From Streptomyces flavotricini (GTDB taxonomy: Bacteria > Actinomycetota > Actinomycetes > Streptomycetales > Streptomycetaceae), in assembly GCF_020639365.1 (NCBI RefSeq), contig NZ_JAINUL010000001.1, positions 978,463 through 1,042,462 of the forward strand: 64,000 nucleotides of DNA, read 5' to 3'. Made by a program: the position numbers and the translations under genes. Of the stretch, positions 17,783 through 26,327 are shown in pieces. Below the pieces are notes generated by a model. It searched no databases, was not told where the DNA came from, and saw only the letters and a list, made by a program, of their open reading frames with translations. Positions within the stretch are counted from its first letter, which is position 1; each line of letters opens with the position of its first letter.

Positions 17783-19747
17783 ATGACCTCCCCGAGGGAA
17801 TCCCCCCTGCTCGAACTGCTCGAACTGCTGCGCCGCGGCGCGCCGGTCGAGCAGTTCACCCGGCCCGCCGCCAACGCCCGCACCTCCGGGGCGGGTCCCG
17901 CCGAGCAGGCCCTCGTGGAGGAGGCCACCCGGGTGGCGCTGGACATCCGGCGCACGCTCGAGCAGCACCGGCGGCGCGAGGCCGAACTCACGGCCCTTTT
18001 CGACACCGCCGGCGACCTCGCCGCCCTGCGCGACCTCGACGCCGTGCTGCGGGCCATCGTCCACCGGGCCCGGATGCTGCTGGGAACGGACGTCGCGTAC
18101 CTGACCCTCAACGATCCGGTCATCGGGGACACGTTCATGCGCGTCACCGACGGCTCGGTGTCGGCCGCCTTCCAGCAGCTGCGGCTGGGCATGGGCGAAG
18201 GGCTCGGCGGTCTCGTCGCCCAGACCGCCCGCCCGTACGCCAGCGCCGACTACCGCACCGACGACCGCTTCCGGCATACGGACGCCATCGACAACGGGGT
18301 CCGCGAGGAGGGCCTGCGCGGCATCCTCGGGGTCCCGCTGCGCGTCGGGACCCGCGTGATCGGGGTGCTGTACGCGGCCGACCGGGCGGTCCGCGACTTC
18401 GCGCCCGACGCGGTGGCGCTGCTGTCCTCCCTCGCCGACCACGCCGCCGTGGCCATCGACAGCGCCCGGCTGCTCGAAGAGACCCGTACCGCCCTCGTGG
18501 AACTCGGGGTCGCCACCGAGACCGCCCGCGCCCAGAGCGAGGCGATGCGGCTCGCCGCCGAGACCCACGACCGGCTCACCCGGCTCGTGCTGCGCGGCGG
18601 CGACGTGGCCGACGTCGCCCGGGAGGTCGCCGTCCTGCTGGGCGGCGGTCTGGTCGTACGCGACGCCGACGGCGCCGAGCTCGCACGGGTCGGCACGGAT
18701 CCGGCCGGCATGTCGGCGGGCCCGCCCGCCCACGCGCTGGCCGCCTCGCGCTCCGGCGGCCGGGCGGTCGCCGTGGACGGGGTCTGGGTCTGCGCGGTGC
18801 TGGCCGGGCCTGAGCTCCTGGGCAGCATCACCCTCGGCGGGCGCGGCGACGACCTGCCCGACACCGAGCGGCGTCTGTTCGAGCGGGCCGGCCTGGTGAC
18901 GGCGCTGCTGCTCCTGCTGCGCCGGTCCATCGCGCACGCCGAGGACCGGGTCCGCGGCGAGCTGCTCGGCGACCTGCTGGCGCCGGCCGCCCCCGGCCGG
19001 GTCCGCGACACCGGCAGCCGGACGATCCGGGCCCGCAAGCTCGGGGTCGACCTCGCCCGGCCGCACGCCCTGGTGGTGCTCCACTGCGACGCAGCGCTGC
19101 GGTCCCGGCTGGCGGCGGAGGCCGGCCGCCACGCGCGCGCCCGGAGCGGCCTGGCCGGGCTGCACGAGGGCCGCGTCGTCCTCCTCGCCCCGACCGACAG
19201 CCCGGGCCCGCTCGCCCGGTCGCTGGCCGCCGAGCTCGGCCAGGCCCTGGGCACCCCGGTCACGGCGGGCTCCGCCGGGCCCGCCGCCGGACCGGAGGGC
19301 CTGCCGGGCGTGTACGCCGAGGCGTTGCGCTGCCTGGAGGCCCTGCACGCCCTCGGTCACACCGGTGACGGGGCCGGCCTGGCCGACCTCGGGTTCCTCG
19401 GAGTGCTGCTCGGTGACGGGGCGGACGTGGGCGCGTACGTGGACCGGGTGCTGGGGCCGGTCATCGCGTACGACACGCAGCGCGGAACGGAACTGGTGCG
19501 CACCCTGGAGGCGTACTTCGCGCACGGGTCCAGCCTGGCCCGCACCAAGGACGCGCTCCACGTGCACGTCAACACGGTGGTGCAGCGCCTCGACCGGGTC
19601 CGGCAGGTCCTGGGCGAGGAATGGAACACCCCGGCCGGGGCCCTGGAGGTCCAGCTGGCCCTGCGGATCCTGCGGGTGGCGGCGGCCCGGCCCCGTACCG
19701 CCCCCGCGCCGCACTCCCCCGCGTCCCCTCATCCGACCTCGCGGTGA
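17783..19747 (+). CDS. GAF domain - PucR-type helix-turn-helix regulator
   Basis: This 654-residue regulator has an N-terminal helical region, a GAF sensor domain (about 70-235; GILGVPLRVGTRVIGVLYAA), a middle region and a C-terminal PucR/CdaR-type HTH (about 575-625; SLARTKDALHVHVNTVVQRL). PucR-like proteins respond to metabolites and often control catabolic or transport genes, so the MFS gene 32 bp upstream is the likely target. Its 3' end overlaps the convergent MBL gene by 19 bp. Confidence 0.85.
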   Translation: MTSPRESPLLELLELLRRGAPVEQFTRPAANARTSGAGPAEQALVEEATRVALDIRRTLEQHRRREAELTALFDTAGDLAALRDLDAVLRAIVHRARMLLGTDVAYLTLNDPVIGDTFMRVTDGSVSAAFQQLRLGMGEGLGGLVAQTARPYASADYRTDDRFRHTDAIDNGVREEGLRGILGVPLRVGTRVIGVLYAADRAVRDFAPDAVALLSSLADHAAVAIDSARLLEETRTALVELGVATETARAQSEAMRLAAETHDRLTRLVLRGGDVADVAREVAVLLGGGLVVRDADGAELARVGTDPAGMSAGPPAHALAASRSGGRAVAVDGVWVCAVLAGPELLGSITLGGRGDDLPDTERRLFERAGLVTALLLLLRRSIAHAEDRVRGELLGDLLAPAAPGRVRDTGSRTIRARKLGVDLARPHALVVLHCDAALRSRLAAEAGRHARARSGLAGLHEGRVVLLAPTDSPGPLARSLAAELGQALGTPVTAGSAGPAAGPEGLPGVYAEALRCLEALHALGHTGDGAGLADLGFLGVLLGDGADVGAYVDRVLGPVIAYDTQRGTELVRTLEAYFAHGSSLARTKDALHVHVNTVVQRLDRVRQVLGEEWNTPAGALEVQLALRILRVAAARPRTAPAPHSPASPHPTSR

Positions 19748-20658
19748 GAGGCCCAGGCCCCGAGGGTGAAGTCCTGCCCCTGGCGGCGCACTTCCACCGC
19801 TCCGGCCCCGCCGAAGTGGGCGGGTACGAGCAACTCGTTCCGGTCGGCGGCGCGTTCGAGGATGCGGCGGCGGCTGGCTGCGGCCTGCGCCGCGTCCAGG
19901 CAGAAGCAGCTGTTGCAGGCGGGCTCAAGGATCTGCACGGGGCTGTGCAGCAGATCGCCGACGAAGACGGCCCGGTCGGTGCCGGAGGCCAGTCGTACCA
20001 CGGAGGATCCGGGGGTGTGCCCGGGCGCGGATTCGAGGGTGAGGTGCTCGTCGATGCGGTGGACGCCGTCCCAGAGCACCACCTGCCCGGTGCGGTGGAC
20101 CGGCGCGATGCTGTCCTCGTAGATCAGCCGGTCGTCCTCCCGGCGGCCGCCGCCGTACCCGTTGCCGGGCCCGAAGTGGTGGTCGTCCGCGGCCGGGACG
20201 AGGTACCGGGCGTTGGGGAAGGCGGGCACCCAGCCCCCGTCCGCGGCCACGGTGTTCCAGCCGACGTGGTCGCCGTGGACGTGGGTGTTGACGACGATGT
20301 CCACGTCCTGCGGCCGTACTCCCGCCGCCCGTTCCAGCTCCCCGAGGAAGTCGCCGTCCCGCTGGTGGAAGAGCGGCGAACCGGGCCGCTCGCGCCCGTT
20401 GCCGACGCCCGTGTCGATCAGGACGGTCTTCCCGGCGCTGCGCAGGACCCAGGTCTGGAGGGCGAGGACCGCCCGGTCGCTGTCGGCCTCCCAGTGGTCC
20501 GGTGACAGCCAGTCCTCGTTGTCCTTCCACGCCTCGGCCCCGGCCTCCGGTACGAGGCCGCGCGCGGGCCCGAGCGGTCCCTGCCATTCGACGACCCGGG
20601 TGACCTCGACCTCGCCGAGCACGATGCTCCGCCTGCTCTGCTTGCTCTCACTGCTCAT
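19729..20658 (-). CDS. MBL-fold metallo-hydrolase
   Basis: This 309-residue hydrolase has the metallo-beta-lactamase zinc motif NTHVHGDHVGWN, a further metal His in APGHTPGSS and an Asp in FVGDLLHS. It resembles the lactonase/methyl-parathion-hydrolase-like branch, so lactones or esters are possible substrates. ATG 20658 was chosen over an earlier in-frame start because the extra residues look non-coding. It is divergent from an AraC regulator with 101 bp between. That gap holds TTGAGCCCCTCAA (20682-20694), a small dyad that could be an operator. Confidence 0.85.
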   Translation of the reverse strand: MSSESKQSRRSIVLGEVEVTRVVEWQGPLGPARGLVPEAGAEAWKDNEDWLSPDHWEADSDRAVLALQTWVLRSAGKTVLIDTGVGNGRERPGSPLFHQRDGDFLGELERAAGVRPQDVDIVVNTHVHGDHVGWNTVAADGGWVPAFPNARYLVPAADDHHFGPGNGYGGGRREDDRLIYEDSIAPVHRTGQVVLWDGVHRIDEHLTLESAPGHTPGSSVVRLASGTDRAVFVGDLLHSPVQILEPACNSCFCLDAAQAAASRRRILERAADRNELLVPAHFGGAGAVEVRRQGQDFTLGAWASHREVG

Positions 20659-20759
20659 GACGCCGAGTCTACGAAGGCCCGTTGAGCCCCTCAATGCCCG
20701 TCCCGCTCATGTGAATACGCGACAGTCTCATCCCTGGTGCCTACGGGTACGCTGACCCC

Positions 20760-21686
20760 ATGGATGTGGTGAGCGACGCCATCGCGGCCGTCCGGATCGG
20801 CCGGCCCTCCTCCAACCGGGTCAGGGTGAGCGGCAGTTGGTGCGCGCGCTTCGCCCCGTACGACGGCGCCGGCTTCCACGTCGTACTCGAGGGCAGCTGC
20901 TGGCTGCTGGCCGACGGGGGCGGCCCGCCGATATCGCTGGCCCCGGGCGACGCGGTGCTGCTGCCGCACGGTACGGGGCACGTGATCGCCGACTCCCCCG
21001 CCGATGCGGCGGCCGTGGCGCGGGCGGTGCCGTTCGAGCTCCTGTCCGGGGAGGCGATGCCGGGCGCGCGCAGGCAGGAAGCCGGTGGCGGGGTGGAGAT
21101 GCTGTGCGGCAAGTACCGGCTCGACCGCAGCCGCGTGCACCCGCTCATGCTGGAGCTGCCGCAGGTGGTGCACCTGCCGAACAGGGTCGGATCACACCCC
21201 GAACTGCGGGCCGCGATCGCCCTGCTGGGGGGCGAGCTGGCCGATCAGCGGCCGGGGGCCTGCATGGCGGTGCCCAGCCTGCTCGATCTCCTGCTCGTCT
21301 ACATGATCCGCTCCTGGATGTCCGAGGGCGCGGGCGGAGCCTGGTCGGCCGTACTGGGCGATCCGGTCGCCACCGCCGCCCTGCGGGCGCTGCATTCGGA
21401 TCCGGCCGCCCCCTGGACGAACGAGCGCCTCGCCGCCGAGGCGGGCGTCTCCCGTCCCACGCTGGCACGCCGCTTCACGACACTGGTCGGCCGCCCGCCC
21501 ATGGCGTACCTGACGTGGTGGCGGCTGACGTACGCCGCCACCCTGCTCCGCGACACCCCGGACCCGCTGGCCGCGATCGCGCGCCGGGTCGGGTACGGCA
21601 CCCCGTACGCCTTCTCGCACGCCTTCAGCCGGGAGTTCGGGACGACACCGGGCCGGTACAGGGCCACGGCGGGCCGGGTCTCGTAG
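20760..21686 (+). CDS. AraC family regulator with N-terminal cupin domain
   Basis: This 308-residue regulator has an N-terminal cupin ligand domain (1-190; LEGSCWLLADG, SLAPGDAVLLPHGTGH) and two C-terminal AraC-type HTHs (NERLAAEAGVSRPTLARRF and AIARRVGYGTPYAFSHAFSR). The cupin_6-type layout is common in regulators of adjacent oxidoreductase or hydrolase genes. The divergent MBL hydrolase is the obvious candidate target. Start ATG 20760 lies right at a TACGCT hexamer, so the message may be leaderless. Confidence 0.88.
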   Translation: MDVVSDAIAAVRIGRPSSNRVRVSGSWCARFAPYDGAGFHVVLEGSCWLLADGGGPPISLAPGDAVLLPHGTGHVIADSPADAAAVARAVPFELLSGEAMPGARRQEAGGGVEMLCGKYRLDRSRVHPLMLELPQVVHLPNRVGSHPELRAAIALLGGELADQRPGACMAVPSLLDLLLVYMIRSWMSEGAGGAWSAVLGDPVATAALRALHSDPAAPWTNERLAAEAGVSRPTLARRFTTLVGRPPMAYLTWWRLTYAATLLRDTPDPLAAIARRVGYGTPYAFSHAFSREFGTTPGRYRATAGRVS

Positions 21687-21704
21687 ACGGCGGGACGCCC
21701 GCGA

Positions 21705-21734
21705 GCGGCGGAGGCGGAGTGCCGCCACCGCCGC
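21705..21734. terminator. Bidirectional hairpin between convergent genes
   Basis: Arms 21705-21717 and 21722-21734 pair over 13 bp with one mismatch around an AGTG loop. It sits between the AraC regulator stop (21686) and the DUF4360 gene stop (21766), and lacks a clear U-tract, as usual in Streptomyces. Confidence 0.7.
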
Positions 21735-21765
21735 CCGGGTCGGTGTCACAGGACCGGCGGCCGGC

Positions 21766-22446
21766 TCAGCGGCGGACCGGGCACTGCTTCCAGGAGAAGT
21801 GGTACACGCTGTTGATGCTGCCGTCCGTGGAGTCGACGGTCATGTAGCTCGTCTTGTTCTTGTCGGAGGTCCCGACGTCCGCGCGCAGTTCGGTGTTGAT
21901 GTTGAAGTTGCGCTGCTCCCCGCAGGGGGCGAAGACGAGGGCCTCGATGCCGGTGGTGTCCGTCACCTGCCAGTTGTCGTTCAGCTCGCCATGGAACTGG
22001 TGGGTCCGGTTGGCGGTCTGGCTCATGCCCTGGAAGTAGTAGCTGGCCTTCTGGGTACCGGTCGCCCCCGGCTCCAGCTTGCCGTAGCCCCGGTAGTCGA
22101 CGTGGGACACCGCGTACGTGTAGCCCTGCGGGACGTGCACGAGGAGGGAGAGGAGGCAGTTCTTGCGGCCTTCGGTGGCGGCGACGCCCCCGCCGGCCGA
22201 GGCCATGTACTCGCTGTAGGTCACGGTGAAGGCCGAGTTGTCGGCGGCCACGGCGACGGCGGCACTGCCCGGACGGCAGCCCGAGCCGTTGACCGAGGCG
22301 ACGTCGACGGCCACCCGGCCCGGGGGCGCGGCGGCAGCGGAGGAGGTGGCCCCGGCCGACGGGGAGAGCGCGACGAGGCATCCGGTGACGGCTGCGGCGG
22401 TCAGTGCGGCGCGAGCCTTGCGGGTGGTGCGAGGTGGCTTGATCAC
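21766..22446 (-). CDS. Secreted DUF4360-like protein
   Basis: This 226-residue exported protein of unknown function has a signal peptide (about 1-35; KARAALTAAAVTGCLVAL, cleavage near SAGA-TS). The mature part has Cys pairs and the DUF4360-like pattern VTYSEYMASAG, NCLLSLLVHVPQGYTYAV and KASYYFQG. It starts at GTG 22446. It is divergent from the copper radical oxidase gene with a 217-bp gap, so the two may share regulation. Activity is unknown. Confidence 0.72.
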   Translation of the reverse strand: MIKPPRTTRKARAALTAAAVTGCLVALSPSAGATSSAAAAPPGRVAVDVASVNGSGCRPGSAAVAVAADNSAFTVTYSEYMASAGGGVAATEGRKNCLLSLLVHVPQGYTYAVSHVDYRGYGKLEPGATGTQKASYYFQGMSQTANRTHQFHGELNDNWQVTDTTGIEALVFAPCGEQRNFNINTELRADVGTSDKNKTSYMTVDSTDGSINSVYHFSWKQCPVRR

Positions 22447-22663
22447 GTCGCCATGGATAGCCGCCGCGGGCGGCCGCCGAGCACGACCGGGTACGCGCCC
22501 TCACCCGGTCGGACGGGCCCATTCACCGGAGAAACGATTCGGCACGGCGGACCGGGCGGCCGAACGGCCCATGCCTCCCACCTTCACCCGCCCCACTCGC
22601 GCCTTTTCGCACCAAGAATCCCCTTTTTCATATGATGGGCACCCCGCCGACGGAGGAGAGCTC

Positions 22664-24562
22664 ATGCCCGGCCTGCCTGGTCTGACCGGTCCGCCCGCAC
22701 GGCGGTCCGCCGTGCTGTCCGCATGCGTGGCCGTGGCCGCCGCCCTCGCATCCCTCACCGCCCCCGCCCCGGCCGCCTTCGCCGCAGCGGTCCCCGGGCA
22801 CGAATCCCCTCCGGGGCACCACCACGCCGACGGCCGTGCGTCCACGGTCGCGGCCGATCCCGACGAAGCCGCCGTCATCGGCGAGGAGCACGCCCGCGCC
22901 CACGCGCAACGGCGGAGCGCGGCCAAGGGCCCCAAGGAATACCCCCAGTCGAAGCGCACCGAGAGCCTGACCGCCCTCACGTCCTCGCAGCAGCGCACCA
23001 ACGCGCCCTTCTCCGCAGCACAGTTCGGCCGCTTCACGGAGTTCTTCCCCTCCCCCGACTTCGGCGTCCACACCGCGCTGCTGCCCACCGGCAAGGTGCT
23101 GCTCTTCTCCTTCGAGCGCGTGGAGACCGACCCCACCAAGGAGACCGGTCCCACCGACCGGATCGGCCCCACGAACGCCGGCCGCGCCTTCCTCTGGGAC
23201 CCGGCCAAGGGCACCGGGCCGCGGGCGTTCAAGAAGGTGGAGCCCCCGACCGTCCTGATGCCGGACGGTACGTACACACCCCGCCCCGCGCCGTTCTTCT
23301 GCGCGGGGCACGCCTTCCTGCCCAACGGCATGGTCGGGGTCTTCGGCGGCAACACCGGCGGCAAGGGCGGCAGCGGCGCCAAGCTGTCCTTCGTGTTCGA
23401 CCCCTGGACCGAAACCTGGTTCCGCAACCAGGACATGGCCGTCGGCCGCTGGTACCCCTCGGTCGTGACGGGCGCGGACGGGCGCCAGATCATCATGTCC
23501 GGCCAGTCCGAGCGGGGTACGGGCACACCCACCCCGGTCGTGGAGCGCTTCCCCGCGCTGCGCCATCCCGTGCCCTGGCGGACGTACGACATCCCGGTCG
23601 GCCTGGCGGCGGAGCGGATGCGCGCGGACGCCCCCTTCCGCAACGACTATCCGCACCTCTTCTCGCTGCGCGACGGCATGGTCTACGGGCTCGGCCGCGA
23701 CGCCGATCAGCAGTGGCTCTTCGACCCGGTCAAGGAGACCCGGACCGATCTGCCGCGGCGGCCCGCCGACTTCCGGGGCTACGGGTCGGCCGTGCCGCTG
23801 CCGGCCGGGTTCCGCGGCCCGGACTCCGTACTGGTGCTCGGCGGTGATCCGCACGACCCGAACACCTACCGGCTGTCCGGCGGCCGGTGGACCACCGAGG
23901 AGCCGCGGGCCTTCGGCCGCACGCAGGACGACACGCTGATCCTGCCGGACGGCACGCTGCTCACGGTCAACGGCGCCCTGGACACGCGGAATTACGGACA
24001 CGGACCGTTCAACCCGAAGGCCGACCTCTCCTACCGGCGGATCGAGCTGCGCGACGCCAAGGGCCACTGGAAGCTCGGACCGGCCCAACGGCTGCCCCGC
24101 GGCTACCACTCCAACGCCCTGGTGCTGCCGGACGGCCGCATGATGGTGACCGGCGACGAGCTCCAGCAGATCGCCAACGACCCGGACATCAAGGATGAGA
24201 TGGACGGCAGCATCGAGCTCTACGAGCCCGCGTACCTGCACCGGGGCGGCGGCCGGCCCGCACTGGACCGGGTGCCCGGCGGAGATTTGGGCTACGGGGC
24301 CGCGTTCGAGGTGCGCAGCTCGACGGCCGCCCGGGTCAAGCGGGCCGTGCTGCTGGCGCCGACGACCGTCACCCATGCGGTGAACACCAGCCAGCGCCAT
24401 CTGGAGCTGCCGCTCACCGGCGTGCGCGGCTCCGTGATCGGGCTCCGGACCCCGCCGGGCGCGGCGGACGCCCCGCCCGGCTACTACATGCTGTTCCTGC
24501 TCGACGCGAAGGGCGTGCCGAGCACGGCGAAGTGGGTCAAGCTGGGCGGCCGCCGGCAGTAG
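22664..24562 (+). CDS. Secreted galactose-oxidase-like copper radical oxidase (GlxA-like)
   Basis: This 632-residue protein has an N-terminal signal peptide (to about 36), a kelch-type beta-propeller and a C-terminal Ig-like domain. The radical-copper site is complete by comparison with galactose oxidase: Cys213 in FFCAGH and Tyr264 in GRWYPS for the thioether cofactor, Tyr481-His482 in RGYHSN, and His571 in TVTHAVNT. It should oxidise an alcohol or aldehyde with O2 to give H2O2. Streptomyces GlxA acts with cellulose-synthase-like CslA in hyphal-tip glycan formation, but no cslA is here. The ATG is well placed after GGAGGAG. Confidence 0.87.
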   Translation: MPGLPGLTGPPARRSAVLSACVAVAAALASLTAPAPAAFAAAVPGHESPPGHHHADGRASTVAADPDEAAVIGEEHARAHAQRRSAAKGPKEYPQSKRTESLTALTSSQQRTNAPFSAAQFGRFTEFFPSPDFGVHTALLPTGKVLLFSFERVETDPTKETGPTDRIGPTNAGRAFLWDPAKGTGPRAFKKVEPPTVLMPDGTYTPRPAPFFCAGHAFLPNGMVGVFGGNTGGKGGSGAKLSFVFDPWTETWFRNQDMAVGRWYPSVVTGADGRQIIMSGQSERGTGTPTPVVERFPALRHPVPWRTYDIPVGLAAERMRADAPFRNDYPHLFSLRDGMVYGLGRDADQQWLFDPVKETRTDLPRRPADFRGYGSAVPLPAGFRGPDSVLVLGGDPHDPNTYRLSGGRWTTEEPRAFGRTQDDTLILPDGTLLTVNGALDTRNYGHGPFNPKADLSYRRIELRDAKGHWKLGPAQRLPRGYHSNALVLPDGRMMVTGDELQQIANDPDIKDEMDGSIELYEPAYLHRGGGRPALDRVPGGDLGYGAAFEVRSSTAARVKRAVLLAPTTVTHAVNTSQRHLELPLTGVRGSVIGLRTPPGAADAPPGYYMLFLLDAKGVPSTAKWVKLGGRRQ

Positions 24563-24601
24563 CGCCCGCGGGTGCGCACTCGCCGGCGGACCCCTCGTGC
24601 C

Positions 24602-25138
24602 TCAGGGCCCGGGCGGGGGCTCGACCCGGGCCAGCCAGGCGGTGAGGAGCGCCTCCAGTTCGGCCGCCTGCCGCGGGGTCAGCCCTTCGAGCAGGCTGCG
24701 CTCGTTCTCCATGTGCTCGGTGAACGCCCGGTCGATCAGCTCGCGCCCCGCCGGTGTGAGCGCGACCACGCGCCCGCGGCCGTCGGCGGCCGAGCGGCGG
24801 CGCGCGACGAGGCCGTCCCGTTCCAGCCGGTCGATGCGCTTGGTCATCGCGCCCGTCGTGACCATGGTGTGCACCGCCAGCTCGCCGGGGGCCCGCTCGT
24901 ACGGCGCTCCCGCGCGGCGCAGGGCCGCGAGCACGTCGAACTCCCCCTCGCTCAGTCCGTAGCGGCGGTAGACGAGGCAGAGCCGGTCGGTCAGGAGCAG
25001 CCCGAGCCGGTGCAGCCGCCCGATCACCCCCTGCGGGGCGACGTCGACGTCCGGGCGCTCCCGTGCCCACTCGGCCTGGATGCGGGCGACGTGGTCGGCG
25101 GGTGCCCCCGCCTGCGATGCGTACGGTTCCGGTCTCAC
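24602..25138 (-). CDS. MarR family transcriptional regulator
   Basis: This 178-residue regulator has a winged helix-turn-helix (GLSEGEFDVLAALRRAG, then PGELAVHTMVTTGAMTKRID, wing RRRSAADGRGRVVALT). GTG 25138 was chosen because it follows the bidirectional promoter and removes an unnatural N-terminal extension. It is divergent from an EamA exporter gene across twin palindromes at 25152-25184 and most likely represses both. It converges with the copper oxidase, 39 bp between stops. Confidence 0.88.
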   Translation of the reverse strand: MRPEPYASQAGAPADHVARIQAEWARERPDVDVAPQGVIGRLHRLGLLLTDRLCLVYRRYGLSEGEFDVLAALRRAGAPYERAPGELAVHTMVTTGAMTKRIDRLERDGLVARRRSAADGRGRVVALTPAGRELIDRAFTEHMENERSLLEGLTPRQAAELEALLTAWLARVEPPPGP

Positions 25139-25151
25139 CCGACCAGTATAG

Positions 25152-25184
25152 CTTCCATGGAAGGTATTATATCTTCCATGGAAG
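25152..25184. promoter_or_regulatory. Twin MarR operator with overlapping bidirectional -10 elements
   Basis: Two perfect copies of the 12-bp palindrome CTTCCATGGAAG lie at 25152-25163 and 25173-25184, centres 21 bp apart (two helical turns). Between them, TATTAT (25165-25170, plus) and TATAAT (25171-25166, minus) overlap as -10 hexamers for the two divergent genes. The right palindrome contains the EamA ATG (25178), so that transcript is probably leaderless. The left one covers the expected marR start site. Confidence 0.8.
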
Positions 25185-26065
25185 CCAATCTCAGGTGGTC
25201 GCTGGTCACGGCGATCGCCCCGATCGCGTGGGGTACGAACTACTACGTCACCCGCGAGTTCCTGCCCGCGGGCCACGCGCTCTACGGCGCGGCCTTCCGG
25301 GCACTGCCCGCGGGCCTGCTGCTCCTGGCCGTCCGCCGGGAGCCGCCCCGGGGATCCTGGTGGTGGAAGTCCCTGCTGCTCGGCTTCCTCAACATGAGCG
25401 CGTTCTTCGCCCTGATCTACGTCGCCGCGCAGCGCCTGCCGACCAGCGCGGCCTCGACCGTCATGGCGACCGCACCACTGATGATGATGCTGCTCGCCTG
25501 GGCGCTGATCGCGGAGCGGCCGGGCCCGCGCCAGCTGGCCGGCGCCGGCCTCGGCGTCGCGGGGGTGTCACTGACGCTGCTCACCGGGGCCGTCCCGATG
25601 GATCCGGTCGGCGTACTGGCCTCCGTGGCCGCGATGGCCATGTCCTCCTTCGGCTACGTCCTGGCCAAGCGGTGGAGCCCGGAGGTCGACGTCCTCGCGT
25701 CGACGGCGTGGCAGTTGCTGGGCGGCGGGCTCCTGCTGCTGCCGTTCGCCGTCGCCGTGGAGGGATCACCGCCGGCCCTCGACCCTTCCGAGCTGCTCGG
25801 ATTCGCCTATGTCGCGGTCGTCGCGACGGCGGTGGCCTTCGCCGCGTGGTTCACGGGGCTTCGGCGGCTGCCGGCCGCGACGGTCGGCCTGCTCGGGCTG
25901 CTGAACCCGGTCACGGGGGTGCTGTTGGGCACGGCGATCGCCGGAGAAACGCTCACCCTCCGACAGATCTGCGGCCTCCTGCTCACCCTGACGGGCATCC
26001 TGCTGGGGCGGAGGGGAGGATTCCTCACCGCTCGTGACGGGAGGAATTCGGCAGGTAGTAATTAG
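25178..26065 (+). CDS. EamA/DMT family transporter
   Basis: This 295-residue membrane protein has 10 predicted helices in two EamA repeats (NLRWSLVTAIAPIAWGTNYY at the first; LLNPVTGVLLGTAIAGETLT near the end). Members export amino acids or metabolites, or confer drug tolerance. An in-frame ATG at 25157 would add seven residues, but ATG 25178 fits homologues and the promoter spacing. It is likely repressed by the divergent MarR protein. Confidence 0.88.
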   Translation: MEANLRWSLVTAIAPIAWGTNYYVTREFLPAGHALYGAAFRALPAGLLLLAVRREPPRGSWWWKSLLLGFLNMSAFFALIYVAAQRLPTSAASTVMATAPLMMMLLAWALIAERPGPRQLAGAGLGVAGVSLTLLTGAVPMDPVGVLASVAAMAMSSFGYVLAKRWSPEVDVLASTAWQLLGGGLLLLPFAVAVEGSPPALDPSELLGFAYVAVVATAVAFAAWFTGLRRLPAATVGLLGLLNPVTGVLLGTAIAGETLTLRQICGLLLTLTGILLGRRGGFLTARDGRNSAGSN

Positions 26066-26190
26066 GTGAATCACCGACTGAATTACCGTCAATAAGGGTT
26101 GAGTCCATATCTCGATTTGATAACGAGATCCCTGAAATGGCCTGGACCAATAGCGCCCTACGCGCGTAACTTGGCTTAAATCAAAGAGAA

Positions 26191-26221
26191 TTGACGGTTC
26201 ATCAAATCTGACCAGTAGGTA
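26191..26221 (+). promoter_or_regulatory. Vegetative-type promoter for the metalloprotease gene
   Basis: TTGACG (26191-26196) and TAGGTA (26216-26221) have a 19-bp spacer (18 if GTAGGT is taken). They lie in an AT-richer stretch (26066-26327) that otherwise holds no gene. The start codon is about 100 bp downstream. Confidence 0.5.
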
Positions 26222-26327
26222 ACAGTCAGATATCTTGGACCCCATTCCCGTTTGTCCGAATTCTCCACCGCGCCGGTCTGGCAGGCTTCCGCGCACCCAC
26301 TCCTCCGACCAAGGATTTGAGGTGCGC

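Noticed and set aside
20837..21847. Alternative plus-strand frame across the AraC gene
   Set aside because: It is an Arg/Gly-rich shadow; the overlapping frame has intact cupin and AraC HTH motifs.
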